From Citrobacter koseri ATCC BAA-895 (lineage in GTDB: Bacteria > Pseudomonadota > Gammaproteobacteria > Enterobacterales > Enterobacteriaceae): a DNA stretch of 64,000 nt. Below are positions 1 to 8,199 of the stretch, piece by piece. Positions within the stretch are counted from its first letter, which is position 1, and each line of letters starts with the position of its first letter. The position numbers and the translations under genes are program-made. The stretch spans positions 930,001 through 994,000 of the forward strand of contig NC_009792.1 of the NCBI RefSeq assembly GCF_000018045.1. Direction: 5' to 3'. The notes beneath the pieces were generated by a model. The model worked only from the letters and a program-made list of their open reading frames with translations. It searched no databases and was not told where the DNA came from.

Positions 1-720
1 GAAAGCCTGCTGGCAGAACAGATTATGTTCTGTAATAAGCTCTTATTAACCAAAAACGACCGGTTACCCTTCTATGTGGTTACTGAGGTAGCCAGAGCCA
101 TACATCCCCTTAATCCCCAGGTTGCAATTATGGCCGTGCCCTGGGGAAATTTACAGCTGGATGAATTGCTTTCCATGCCGGATTACGATTTTCATCGGGT
201 GGCGTTACTTATCGATGAGCTTCAGGATGCCATTGACGCAGTTTTGCCGGATGAAACCGATAAAAAATACGATATTTCGTGGAGGGTCATTGAGGATGAC
301 CGTCCATTTCATCCGCAGCGGCTGTGGGATACCTGCCATCGCTTCATGGGCGCAGGCGTTTACCGCAGCAAGGGGTTTTTCTGGCTACCGGGAAGGGATG
401 ACCTGGCATTATTGTGGAACCAGGCAGCAGGGAGCATCAATCTCGAATTCATAAGCTACTGGAAAGCCGGGGTCCTGACTCACACTGATAATTCATTGAC
501 AAAGGAAGAACGCGCAGCTATCCGTCAGCAACTGGCAAAAATGCCTGGCAGATTTGGTGACCGGCGCTGCCGCCTGACTGTTATTGGCGAGAGCGGCGAA
601 ATTGACGATTTTGCCCTCGCATTGCGCCAGTGTTTACTCACTGAAGAGGAAATTCTCTGGTGGCAGCAGGGGGGGATTTTCCACGATCCCTGGCCCACGA
701 AAGTGGCCCGGCTGGCTTAA
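1..720 (+). CDS. COG0523 (CobW/ZigA/YciC-type) GTPase metallochaperone, C-terminal part
   Basis: The reading frame is open from base 1, so the gene starts upstream of the window; only about 240 C-terminal residues are visible. They match the C-terminal CobW_C-type domain of COG0523 GTPases, with a Trp-rich stretch (SKGFFWLPGR) and a tail ending near FHDPWP, both typical of the YciC/ZigA subgroup. The nucleotide-binding and CxCC metal-binding motifs would lie upstream and cannot be checked. Zur-linked members of this family are thought to deliver zinc to priority proteins during zinc starvation. The location next to dksA2, folE2 and other zinc-related paralogues, with a Zur-like operator 27 bp downstream, supports that role here. 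Confidence 0.85.
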   Translation, partial: ESLLAEQIMFCNKLLLTKNDRLPFYVVTEVARAIHPLNPQVAIMAVPWGNLQLDELLSMPDYDFHRVALLIDELQDAIDAVLPDETDKKYDISWRVIEDDRPFHPQRLWDTCHRFMGAGVYRSKGFFWLPGRDDLALLWNQAAGSINLEFISYWKAGVLTHTDNSLTKEERAAIRQQLAKMPGRFGDRRCRLTVIGESGEIDDFALALRQCLLTEEEILWWQQGGIFHDPWPTKVARLA

Positions 721-746
721 CAGGTTATTTTGCAGCGGCAGTTAAT

Positions 747-759
747 GTTATGTTATAAC
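747..759. promoter_or_regulatory. Zur-like operator upstream of dksA2
   Basis: GTTATGTTATAAC is a 5-3-5 palindrome (GTTAT-N3-ATAAC) matching the core of gammaproteobacterial Zur boxes. It lies 32 bp upstream of the dksA2 start, in the 70-bp gap after the COG0523 gene. The same motif recurs at 15470 and 19953, in front of other zinc-related genes. Confidence 0.8.
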
Positions 760-790
760 GTTTCATTACGCAATTTTATCGGTACAGGAC

Positions 791-1213
791 ATGACTAAAC
801 CTACCCGCGCTGAACGAGAAAAAATCCTGGCGATGCTGCCAGAAGATTACATGAATCCTGTGCAACAGGACTACTTCCGGCGGCTTATCCGCCACGAAAG
901 GCAGGAGGTGCTTGATCATATAGACCAGATGAAGCAACAACTGCAGGATAATCCAGAAACGGGTGACGAAGGTGACATCGCCATTCGTGAAGAGCAGTTA
1001 CGTCTGCTGTTCAGACAGATAGACAGAGAAAGCCGCCTGTTGCCGAAATATGATGCAGCGCTTATGCGGCTTGAAAAAGGAGAATATGGCTTCTGCCGGG
1101 ATACAGGCGAACCTATCGGTCTGCAACGCCTGCTACTCAGGCCCACCGCAGAATTAAGTATTGAAGCCAAAACAAAGGAGGAAAAAGTTGAGATTCAGTA
1201 CCGAAAGAAATAA
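791..1213 (+). CDS. dksA2: DksA-type RNA polymerase-binding factor lacking zinc ligands (DksA2)
   Basis: 140 aa with the DksA layout: an N-terminal segment, a coiled coil (about residues 30-95) and a C-terminal zinc-finger-like fold. The four zinc cysteines of classical DksA are reduced to one: Cys102 remains, while the other positions read Thr105, Ser123 and Ala126. This is the pattern of DksA2, the zinc-independent paralogue described in Pseudomonas, which replaces DksA in ppGpp-dependent transcription control when zinc is scarce. The gene is the first after the Zur-like operator at 747-759 and probably heads an operon with folE2 and the carbonic anhydrase gene. Confidence 0.92.
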   Translation: MTKPTRAEREKILAMLPEDYMNPVQQDYFRRLIRHERQEVLDHIDQMKQQLQDNPETGDEGDIAIREEQLRLLFRQIDRESRLLPKYDAALMRLEKGEYGFCRDTGEPIGLQRLLLRPTAELSIEAKTKEEKVEIQYRKK

Positions 1214-1276
1214 AGCGGTGGCTCAGGCAGGGGGCAGGGTAGGGATGAGAGTAAATATCAGATCAGGCAGGTATAT

Positions 1277-2212
1277 ATGAGTATTGCAGCCAAACAAACC
1301 TTATGCCCCGGAATGCTACCGGATATTCAGTCCACTAAGGGTGACGGTGAGGGCGAGTCATTATCCTGGGTTGGCATGGAACAAATTGACCTGCCGATAG
1401 ACATCGCAGGCAGGCCGGTATCAGCAAAGGTCAATGCTGGCATAAACCTTCTCAGTTCACCTGAAGCTGAAAAGGGGATCCATATGTCTCGTCTTTATCT
1501 TCTTCTGGACGAACTGACACAAGGGGAAATCACACCGGCATTATTGCAACATGTGTTGAAAGCATTTCTGGTATCTCATCAGGGACGTAGTGATGAAGCC
1601 AGTATTGAGATTTCAGGGGATTTGTTACTGTCGCGTAAGTCGTTAAATTCTAATCACTCCGGCTGGAAAGCTTATCCTCTGACTCTGAGCGCCGAACTCA
1701 GGCAATCTTTTACGGTTACCCTCAAAGTGGGTATCCCTTATTCGTCCACCTGCCCGGCTTCCGCTGCACTTAGCCGCCACGTCGCGGGTTTGCAGTTTAG
1801 CAAAGACTTTGGTAACAGGATCGACAGGCTCCCGGCAGCAGAAATAGCCGACTGGCTTGTTGAGAAAGGAATGCCGGCAACCCCGCACAGCCAGCGAAGC
1901 TGGGCATGGGTGAGTATCCGTCTTAATCCTGAAGCAAAATCACTGCCTGTGATTGAACTGATTGATTATGCTGAAGTTGCTCTCGGGACAGCCGTGCAAA
2001 CGGTTGTCAAGCGGAGCGACGAACAGGCTTTTGCGGTGGCTAACGGTCAGAATCTGATGTTTTGCGAAGATGCTGCCCGTCGGCTCAATAACGTTTTTCG
2101 TTGTGCACCCTTTTGTGAAGCATTTGATATCAGGGTTGAGCATCAGGAAAGCCTGCATCCTCATAATGCCGTTGCCCGTATTCACTGGAAAGGAAGTAAA
2201 AATGTTACGTAA
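1277..2212 (+). CDS. folE2: GTP cyclohydrolase type IB (FolE2)
   Basis: 311 aa, normal length for GTP cyclohydrolase IB. The family converts GTP to 7,8-dihydroneopterin triphosphate, the first step of tetrahydrofolate synthesis, and uses Mn or other divalent metals instead of the zinc needed by FolE. Recognisable parts are the Cys-containing turn (STCPASAAL), the HSQR motif in the middle and the Glu/Cys-rich C-terminal helix (GQNLMFCEDAARRL). A short alternative start is not excluded, but the ATG follows a purine-rich site. The 3' end overlaps the next gene by 11 bp, implying translational coupling. FolE2 is a well-known Zur-regulated backup enzyme. Confidence 0.93.
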   Translation: MSIAAKQTLCPGMLPDIQSTKGDGEGESLSWVGMEQIDLPIDIAGRPVSAKVNAGINLLSSPEAEKGIHMSRLYLLLDELTQGEITPALLQHVLKAFLVSHQGRSDEASIEISGDLLLSRKSLNSNHSGWKAYPLTLSAELRQSFTVTLKVGIPYSSTCPASAALSRHVAGLQFSKDFGNRIDRLPAAEIADWLVEKGMPATPHSQRSWAWVSIRLNPEAKSLPVIELIDYAEVALGTAVQTVVKRSDEQAFAVANGQNLMFCEDAARRLNNVFRCAPFCEAFDIRVEHQESLHPHNAVARIHWKGSKNVT

Positions 2213-2762
2213 AAACCCATCAGGTCATACCCCAGTGGTGTCAACAAAGGCCTATATCGATCCCACCGCGGTAATTTGTGGACGTGTCATTATTCATGAT
2301 TATGTTTACGTCGGACCTTATGCGGTTATCCGGGCTGACGAGCTAAATGCAGACGGGGATATGGATCCTATCATTATCCATTCCCACTCTAATATTCAGG
2401 ACGGGGTGGTTATTCACTCAAAAAGCGGCGCGCCAGTGACAATAGGAAGCGGAACGTCTATTGCCCACCGTGCAATAGTGCATGGCCCCTGTCAGGTTGA
2501 CGAGCGGGTATTTATTGGATTCAACAGCGTGTTGTTTAACTGTCATATTCAGACTGGTTGTGTTATTCGCTATAATGCAGTTGTGGATGGCGTTACCTTG
2601 CCTGAGAATACCTATATTCCATCAACGGAACGCGTGGGGCCTGATTCCGATCTTAAAAGTTATTCGAGGGTAGACCCCGCTTCTTTACAATTTTCAGAAG
2701 AAGTGGCCAGTACCAACGTTAAACTGGTCGAAGGTTATCAGAAGTTACGCAATGAATTCTGA
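2202..2762 (+). CDS. Gamma-class carbonic anhydrase-like protein (left-handed beta helix)
   Basis: 186 aa of hexapeptide-repeat (left-handed beta-helix) sequence followed by a C-terminal helix. The three metal-binding histidines of gamma carbonic anhydrases are in place (His72 in VVIHSKS, His89 and His94 in SIAHRAIVHG), as is the conserved Gln66 region (NIQDGV). Family members hydrate CO2 and can work with Fe or Co as well as Zn, so the enzyme could substitute for zinc-dependent beta carbonic anhydrases. The ATG at 2202 has a ribosome site (AGGAAG) inside the end of folE2; longer readings of the same frame are unsupported. An acetyltransferase of the same fold is less likely because of the His triad. 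Confidence 0.85.
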   Translation: MLRKNPSGHTPVVSTKAYIDPTAVICGRVIIHDYVYVGPYAVIRADELNADGDMDPIIIHSHSNIQDGVVIHSKSGAPVTIGSGTSIAHRAIVHGPCQVDERVFIGFNSVLFNCHIQTGCVIRYNAVVDGVTLPENTYIPSTERVGPDSDLKSYSRVDPASLQFSEEVASTNVKLVEGYQKLRNEF

Positions 2763-2837
2763 GTATGGCTCGGCTAGTGCCGTTAACGTAACACCGTATT
2801 ATTAACGATTTGTTATTAATGTAGCAAAATGATACTT

Positions 2838-2876
2838 GCCTCTTCTTTCCTTTTGCGGAAGAGGCTTTTCTGTTTT
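2838..2876 (+). terminator. Rho-independent terminator after the dksA2 operon
   Basis: GCCTCTTC (2838-2845) pairs perfectly with GAAGAGGC (2858-2865), followed by TTTTCTGTTTT. It ends the dksA2-folE2-carbonic anhydrase unit. Its position makes an ATG at 2829 unlikely as the start of the next gene. Confidence 0.8.
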
Positions 2877-2891
2877 ATTAAAGAGGTAGCG

Positions 2892-3758
2892 GTGAAACTT
2901 TTTATTAATGATCTGACGGTCATGGATTTTAGTTTCCTTGATGCGGAATCCGGGTTGATTGGCGATAGCCTTATTGTTGATATTATTCTTGAGGGAGATC
3001 TGAATGCTGAGTCAATGGTAATGGATTTCTCACATGCTAAAAAAAGTATCAAACATGAAATTGATAAACTGGCCGATCATGTCCTGATTGTGCCGGAACA
3101 AAATAGTCATATTATTGTTAGTCATGCAGGCACTACGACGGAAGTCGCCATGCTGCGTAAGAATGGGGAGACCCAGTGTTTTATTTCCGGGCCGCAGGAG
3201 AGTTTCTGGCTGGTCCAAACAGATAATATTAATTCCCGTTGCCTTGAATCCCAAATAGAAAAACATTTACTGGCGTGTTTGCCGCAAGGAGTAAAAGACA
3301 TAACGATAACGTTACGGCCGGAAAGTATTAATGGGGACAGTTATCACTATTCGCATGGACTGAAAAAACACCGCGGAAATTGCCAGAGAATAGCGCATGG
3401 GCATCGCTCTGCGATCAGAATTTTTGTGGATGGTGAGCGAAGCCATATGTGGGAACAGAAGTGGGCAACGCGATGGAATAACGCTTATCTATTAAGCCGG
3501 GAAGATGTCGTTACAGTGACAACACTTTCACCGCGTGGCGTTGCATACTGGCATAAGGGGCTGACATGTTCTTCCTGGCGGAGTTCTCAGGGATACTTTG
3601 AAATCATGCTTTGTTCTGAGGTAGTAGATATTCTGCCGTGTGATACCACGGTTGAGTCACTGGCTTTATTTATCAGGCAGTCAATTGAGCACGGTTTACC
3701 CGCAGCGAAAATAGAAGTCCATGCCTTTGAGGGAGTGGGGAAAGGCGCTATTGCCTGA
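2892..3758 (+). CDS. 6-pyruvoyl-tetrahydropterin synthase / QueD-like protein with two T-fold segments
   Basis: 288 aa from a GTG start with a good ribosome site (AAGAGG); the in-frame ATG at 2829 is rejected because a terminator hairpin lies between. The C-terminal half holds the metal triad and catalytic Cys of QueD/PTPS enzymes: His155, Cys164, and His169/His171 in an HGH motif. A motif normally found after that triad (MVMDFSHAKK, then a Leu-Ala-Asp-His stretch) occurs instead near the N-terminus (residues 42-63). The protein therefore looks like an extended or rearranged QueD relative. QueD makes 6-carboxy-tetrahydropterin for queuosine; a second copy (QueD2) is known from Zur-linked clusters. 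The actual reaction here is not established. Confidence 0.75.
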   Translation: MKLFINDLTVMDFSFLDAESGLIGDSLIVDIILEGDLNAESMVMDFSHAKKSIKHEIDKLADHVLIVPEQNSHIIVSHAGTTTEVAMLRKNGETQCFISGPQESFWLVQTDNINSRCLESQIEKHLLACLPQGVKDITITLRPESINGDSYHYSHGLKKHRGNCQRIAHGHRSAIRIFVDGERSHMWEQKWATRWNNAYLLSREDVVTVTTLSPRGVAYWHKGLTCSSWRSSQGYFEIMLCSEVVDILPCDTTVESLALFIRQSIEHGLPAAKIEVHAFEGVGKGAIA

Positions 3759-3774
3759 CACACTATTCTACTTT

Positions 3775-4584
3775 TCAGGGGTATTGATCTGTTTTGTCTC
3801 GTAAAACTACAATACCCGGTTTTGTAGCCATGTATCTAATAAAAGGTGAGTCAACTACCTTTCTATTTTTCGCTAATGACGATGCATTTCTGAACCAGAT
3901 GTTATTGTGGTCTTTGATAATGATCCCAACATGTGAAACATCCAGGCCTCTTTTTGTTGAATAAATACCCACATAATCACCTGTTTGCAGTTTATTTATT
4001 ACCTCTTTATCTATTGCAGAAGCCGGTATGTAACTTATCCGTCGTGAGATAATGCCGAGACCCTTAACATATTCTTGTTTTTTATTCTTTTGGTTTAGCT
4101 GTTTGTTGACAGTAATAGTATACGGACTGATGTCCTGAGTAACATCTTGTGCATTTCGCGGAGATATGACCGCCCAGTCCGTGAAAAAATGTTTTCTGCC
4201 AGTAAAATCAATCATTCCGTTTGTATAACGAGTCTTAACAAGTTCAGATACATAAGTTTGCCAGCTACTGGCGTGCGCCATGGAGCGAACATAATCAAGA
4301 AAAGTAAAACAATCCACGGTACTGGGATTAGTGACCAGCCTCTCTTGCATCGAAGATGATCCAATCAGTGTATGCGCCTGGTAAGGCGTTCCGAGGAAAC
4401 GGGAGGATATCTCAGCAACGCGTTCATTATAGCTGAGGCCATTTCTGTACAACGAAGTGGTATGAAGGATTTTGTTAACTTTCGCCTGACTTTCTTCAAT
4501 AGAATAGTCGCTTCGTGCCTGCTGAGGCTCAGCGAATCCCACGCAGCTATAAAATGAAAGGAGAAAGATAATTGCTTTTTTCAT
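3775..4584 (-). CDS. DUF1460 NlpC/P60-type cysteine amidase, exported
   Basis: 269 aa with an N-terminal signal peptide (about residues 1-18). The DUF1460 signature is clear: the catalytic Cys92 in STVDCFTFLDYV and His218 in DVSHVGIIIK. Characterised members are N-acetylmuramoyl-L-alanine amidases that use cysteine rather than zinc. The gene starts 15 bp after the last permease gene of the Sit-like transporter, so it is probably the final gene of that operon. In this context it may replace zinc-dependent cell-wall amidases (AmiA/B/C) in zinc-poor conditions; that is inference. The gene is visibly AT-richer than its neighbours. Confidence 0.85.
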   Translation of the reverse strand: MKKAIIFLLSFYSCVGFAEPQQARSDYSIEESQAKVNKILHTTSLYRNGLSYNERVAEISSRFLGTPYQAHTLIGSSSMQERLVTNPSTVDCFTFLDYVRSMAHASSWQTYVSELVKTRYTNGMIDFTGRKHFFTDWAVISPRNAQDVTQDISPYTITVNKQLNQKNKKQEYVKGLGIISRRISYIPASAIDKEVINKLQTGDYVGIYSTKRGLDVSHVGIIIKDHNNIWFRNASSLAKNRKVVDSPFIRYMATKPGIVVLRDKTDQYP

Positions 4585-4599
4585 AAAATATCAACTTCC

Positions 4600-5427
4600 T
4601 CAGAGATATTTCTCATTATATTTAAAGCTTGAGTATATAAAAATAACTATAAATATCAGGGCAAAAAGCAAAACAACCGTTGGCGCAGGCGCACTATCAA
4701 TGAAATAAGAGAGGTAAACGCCGGTCGTTGATACCAGAGCCGATAAAGCCACAGCGATGAATAATGCGTTGCTAAATCGTTGCGTCAAAAGAACTGCAAT
4801 AGCACCGGGCGCGATAAGCAAAGAGACGGATAAAATAATCCCCACGGACTTTAGCGTGGCGACAACAGTAAGCGAAATCATGCTCAGTAATCCGTAATAG
4901 AGCCATCCCGTCCGTAGTCCACTGACCCTGGCCTGCTGAATATCAAAACAGTAAAGCAGGAAATCACGCCATTTAATTCCGGTAATCAGCAGTATAAATA
5001 AGGCAATGGTGCCCGTCTGGAGTATGTCGGTGGCGTTTATACCAAGCATGTCGCCAAAGAGGATATGTTCAAGCGGAGCATCCGGACGGACTGAGACATA
5101 CAAAATCAGTCCGGAGGCGAACATACCCGAAAAAATGATACCCAGCAGCGTATCCTGCTTTATGCGGCTGTTATCTTTAATATATCCGGTAAGTAAAGCA
5201 CAGGATAATCCAGCCACAAAAGCTCCGGTGCCTAATGGCAACCCTACAATCCAGGCCAGTACAACCCCGGGAAACACGGCATGGCTCATGGCATCCCCCA
5301 TCAGAGCCCAACCTTTCAGCACGAGAAAAACAGACAGCAGGGCGCAGGGAACAGAGACCAGCAGCGCGATTATCAGGGCATAATTGATGAAGTCAAAGCG
5401 GAAAGGTTCAATGAGCATATTCAGCAT
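4600..5427 (-). CDS. Mn/Fe ABC transporter permease (SitD-like)
   Basis: 275 aa, with about eight hydrophobic segments typical of the ABC-3 family of Mn/Zn/Fe permeases (GDAMSHAVFPGVVLA near residue 45). It begins inside the end of the preceding permease gene (7-bp overlap), so the two permeases are co-translated and form a heterodimeric channel, as SitC and SitD do. By gene order it corresponds to SitD/YfeD. It would work with the ATPase at 6278-7099 and the binding protein at 7103-8017. Confidence 0.88.
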   Translation of the reverse strand: MLNMLIEPFRFDFINYALIIALLVSVPCALLSVFLVLKGWALMGDAMSHAVFPGVVLAWIVGLPLGTGAFVAGLSCALLTGYIKDNSRIKQDTLLGIIFSGMFASGLILYVSVRPDAPLEHILFGDMLGINATDILQTGTIALFILLITGIKWRDFLLYCFDIQQARVSGLRTGWLYYGLLSMISLTVVATLKSVGIILSVSLLIAPGAIAVLLTQRFSNALFIAVALSALVSTTGVYLSYFIDSAPAPTVVLLFALIFIVIFIYSSFKYNEKYL

Positions 5428-6281
5428 TTACGCGGTCCTTTTGACTGAGAAACCGATCGGCGGTTCGCCAGTAAGCCATGTACCGGGGCGAAAATGAACA
5501 CCAGCAAGAAAATGAGGGTCTGAGCGACCACGATAATGCCACCCGTTACGCCATCAAGGTAGTAACTTGCCCACGCACCCAGAAAGCTGGTGACACTGCC
5601 TATGGTCACCGCAATACAGACCAGGCGGGGGAAGCGATCAGTAAGCAGCCAGGCCGTTGCGCCAGGCGTTACCACAAGGCAGATCACCATGAACGCGCCT
5701 ACGGTCTGTAATGCCGCAACGGTGGAGAGGGTTAACAGAAGGAAAAATAATATCTTAAGCCTTTCCGGATGTAATCCTACCGCCCGCGCATGATTTTCAT
5801 CGAAAAAGGTCAGTAATAAATCTCTCCATTTTAATAACAACGTAATAACCGAAATAATGCCAATGACGGTAAGCTGAAGAATATCTTCTGGCGGAACCGC
5901 CAGGATATTTCCCAGAATGATTGATTGTATATTTACCGAAACAGGATTCAGCGAGATGATAAATAATCCAAGCGCGAAAAAGGATGAAAAGATCAAACCA
6001 ATGATGACATCTTCTTTTAGACGGGTACGTTGATTAAGAAGGAACATGCTGCCTGCTGCCAGCCCGCCAGAAACAAACGCACCCACCGAGAAGGGCAGTC
6101 CCAGCATAAAAGCGCCAGCTACTCCGGGTACGATAGAATGGGACAGCGCATCGCCAATTAGTGACCAACCCTTCAACATCAGATAACAGGATAAAAAAGC
6201 ACATATTCCTCCGACCATTGCCGAAATCCACATGGCATTGAGCATGTATTGATAACCAAAAGGCTCCAGAAGCCAGCTCAT
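5421..6281 (-). CDS. Mn/Fe ABC transporter permease (SitC-like)
   Basis: 286 aa, ABC-3 family permease with the typical GDALSHSIVPG segment near residue 45 and repeated hydrophobic helices. It overlaps the ATPase gene upstream by 4 bp and the second permease downstream by 7 bp. By order it corresponds to SitC/YfeC of enterobacterial manganese/iron importers. Confidence 0.88.
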   Translation of the reverse strand: MSWLLEPFGYQYMLNAMWISAMVGGICAFLSCYLMLKGWSLIGDALSHSIVPGVAGAFMLGLPFSVGAFVSGGLAAGSMFLLNQRTRLKEDVIIGLIFSSFFALGLFIISLNPVSVNIQSIILGNILAVPPEDILQLTVIGIISVITLLLKWRDLLLTFFDENHARAVGLHPERLKILFFLLLTLSTVAALQTVGAFMVICLVVTPGATAWLLTDRFPRLVCIAVTIGSVTSFLGAWASYYLDGVTGGIIVVAQTLIFLLVFIFAPVHGLLANRRSVSQSKGPRKC

Positions 6282-7099
6282 GATGACCTGCCTTTATCTT
6301 CATATTCAGCGGAAGGTTGATAATTTGGCTGTGTTGATCCTCCCTGAACTGGCAATATATCTGACTCACTCTCAATGTTTGCACTAAACGTCTTTTTTAT
6401 ATTTTCCGGCGTAAATGTCGTGGCGACAGGACCGCTTGCCAGCACGGTGCCTTTCACCAGAACGGTATAATCACAATATTCGGATACGGAGGTAAGGTTA
6501 TGCGTTGAAACCACCAGGGTGCTGCCTTCTTCTTTCAGTTCGCCAAGCAGCGTGATGATTTTCTTTTCGGTATTGACATCCACACCGGTAAAAGGCTCAT
6601 CAAGAAGGATTACTTTGCCCCGTTGTGCAATAGAACGCGCGAGGAACACCCGCTTCTTTTGCCCTCCGGATAATTCACCAATCTGCCGGTGGCGGTAAGG
6701 AAGCATATCTACACGCTCAAGCGCATCATTAACGATCCTGCGATCTTCTTTACCCGCTCTACGCAGCATACCCATATGGCCATACCGGCCCATCATGACG
6801 ACATCTTCCACCAATACCGGGAACGACCAGTCAATTTCCTCGGACTGAGGTACATAGGCAATAATATTGCGGCGAAGCGCCTGTGCAGGAGGCATCCCGA
6901 GAAGTGAAATCGTTCCGCATGAAGGGGATACGAATCCCATCATTGCCCTGAATAGTGTGGATTTTCCGGAACCATTTACCCCCAGCAGGGCCGCGTTCGA
7001 ACCTTTAGGGACGCTGAATGATGCATTCTGTAATGCCTTATGGCCGTTACGATAAACAACAGTTAAGCCCGCTACTGTGATGCCTGCCGCCTGGCTCAT
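6278..7099 (-). CDS. Mn/Fe ABC transporter ATP-binding protein (SitB-like)
   Basis: 273 aa ABC ATPase with Walker A (GVNGSGKST), the signature LSGGQKKR and Walker B (VILLDEPFTGVD) followed by the switch His (STHNL). It resembles SitB/YfeB. The gene starts 3 bp after the binding-protein gene and overlaps the permease by 4 bp, so the four transport genes form one tight operon read leftwards. Confidence 0.9.
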   Translation of the reverse strand: MSQAAGITVAGLTVVYRNGHKALQNASFSVPKGSNAALLGVNGSGKSTLFRAMMGFVSPSCGTISLLGMPPAQALRRNIIAYVPQSEEIDWSFPVLVEDVVMMGRYGHMGMLRRAGKEDRRIVNDALERVDMLPYRHRQIGELSGGQKKRVFLARSIAQRGKVILLDEPFTGVDVNTEKKIITLLGELKEEGSTLVVSTHNLTSVSEYCDYTVLVKGTVLASGPVATTFTPENIKKTFSANIESESDILPVQGGSTQPNYQPSAEYEDKGRSS

Positions 7100-7102
7100 C
7101 TT

Positions 7103-8017
7103 TTACTCCTTCATTCCGCTGTGCAAACCCTGTACCACTGTCCGGGTAGTGACGTTCAGCAGATCAAGGTAGGTGGGAACCGGGCCATTTGCTGCGCTCA
7201 GGGAATCCACATAAAGTACGCCCCCATAATGTGCACCTGTTTCGCGTGCGACCTGACGGGCTGGTTTATTGGAAACGGTACTTTCGCTAAATACCGCCGG
7301 AATTTTATTCTGCCGGACTTTATCGATTACGTTACGAACCTGTTGCGGGGTTCCCTGTTGATCGGCATTAATCGGCCATAGATAGAGTTCTTTCAGTCCC
7401 AGATCGCGTGCCAGATAAGAAAATGCGCCTTCGCTCGATACCAGCCAGCGCTGTTCGGCAGGGAGGGTTTCTATTTGTTTACGCAGCGGTTCAAGCGTCT
7501 GACGGATCTTTTGTTTATAGGCGTCCGCATTGGCTTTGTAAGTTTCAGCATTTCCCTGATCGTATTTCACCAGCGCATCACGAATATTATCTACATAAAT
7601 CAGTGCATTATCAGGCGACATCCAGGCATGAGGATTTGGTTTTCCATCATACGGACCCTCGGTAATGCTTATTGGAGTGATACCTGTAGTGACCACCACA
7701 TCCGGTACGTTTTTCAATCGTTGATAAAATTTTTGAAACCAGAGTTCGAGGTTGAAGCCATTTGAAAGGATTAGCTGTGCCCCCTGAGCACGCTTTATAT
7801 CTCCGGTTGTAGGCTGATATTCATGGATTTCTGCGCCAGGCCGGGTAATCGAACTGACTTCGGCGGCGTCCCCTGCCACGTTCTGTGCCATGTCAGCAAT
7901 TACCGTGAATGTCGTGATGACCTTAAACTTTTCAGCAGCATAAGCGCCATGAATAGCTGTCAGTCCTGTGATAAAGGTGCTTAACAGGATTATCTTTACC
8001 GTCTTTAGTTGAAGCAT
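7103..8017 (-). CDS. Periplasmic Mn/Fe-binding protein of a second SitABCD-type importer
   Basis: 304 aa with a signal peptide (cleavage after about residue 28) and the cluster A-I solute-binding fold. It is closely similar to SitA/YfeA. The metal ligands read His65, His130, Glu196 and Asp271; a Glu in the third place is typical of Mn/Fe-binding members, whereas zinc-binding ZnuA/AztC proteins have His there. The start has a strong ribosome site (AGGAGA). The upstream region carries MntR-like and Zur/Fur-like sites (8061-8122). Import of Mn or Fe would serve the non-zinc replacement enzymes of the island. Confidence 0.9.
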   Translation of the reverse strand: MLQLKTVKIILLSTFITGLTAIHGAYAAEKFKVITTFTVIADMAQNVAGDAAEVSSITRPGAEIHEYQPTTGDIKRAQGAQLILSNGFNLELWFQKFYQRLKNVPDVVVTTGITPISITEGPYDGKPNPHAWMSPDNALIYVDNIRDALVKYDQGNAETYKANADAYKQKIRQTLEPLRKQIETLPAEQRWLVSSEGAFSYLARDLGLKELYLWPINADQQGTPQQVRNVIDKVRQNKIPAVFSESTVSNKPARQVARETGAHYGGVLYVDSLSAANGPVPTYLDLLNVTTRTVVQGLHSGMKE

Positions 8018-8060
8018 GGTTATCTCCTGATGAAATCACTGTTTGTTAATAATTAGTAAT

Positions 8061-8073
8061 GTTATAACATAGC
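8061..8073. promoter_or_regulatory. Near-match Zur-like site upstream of the sit-like operon
   Basis: GTTATAACATAGC differs by one base from the GTTAT-N3-ATAAC pattern seen at 747, 15470 and 19953. It lies 43 bp upstream of the binding-protein start, next to an MntR-like box, so Zur control of this operon is possible but less certain than elsewhere. Confidence 0.5.
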
Positions 8074-8084
8074 TTATACTATGC

Positions 8085-8105
8085 AACATAGCACAGGCTA
8101 TATTT
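8085..8105. promoter_or_regulatory. MntR-like operator
   Basis: An imperfect palindrome of AACATAGC, spacer, GGCTATATTT. It agrees at 19 of 21 positions with the MntR box of E. coli mntH as I recall it. MntR represses Mn importers such as sitABCD when Mn is sufficient. The site sits 68 bp upstream of the SitA-like start, in the right place for a promoter of that operon. Confidence 0.7.
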
Positions 8106-8122
8106 AAATGAGAAAAATTATC
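8104..8122. promoter_or_regulatory. Possible Fur-like site
   Basis: TTAAATGAGAAAAATTATC matches the 19-bp Fur consensus at 13 positions by hand count. sitABCD operons are often under both MntR and Fur, so this is plausible, but AT-rich sequence produces such matches by chance. Confidence 0.3.
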
Positions 8123-8199
8123 TTTATCATTTAAGAGCTGATGGCACAGTATTTCATGGCTTATGCAAGCGCTGATATCTCAGACATGCCACTTTTAAT

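Noticed and set aside
2829..2891. ATG at 2829 as start of the QueD-like gene
   Set aside because: An intrinsic terminator lies at 2838-2876 and no ribosome site precedes 2829; GTG 2892 has AAGAGG at the right distance.
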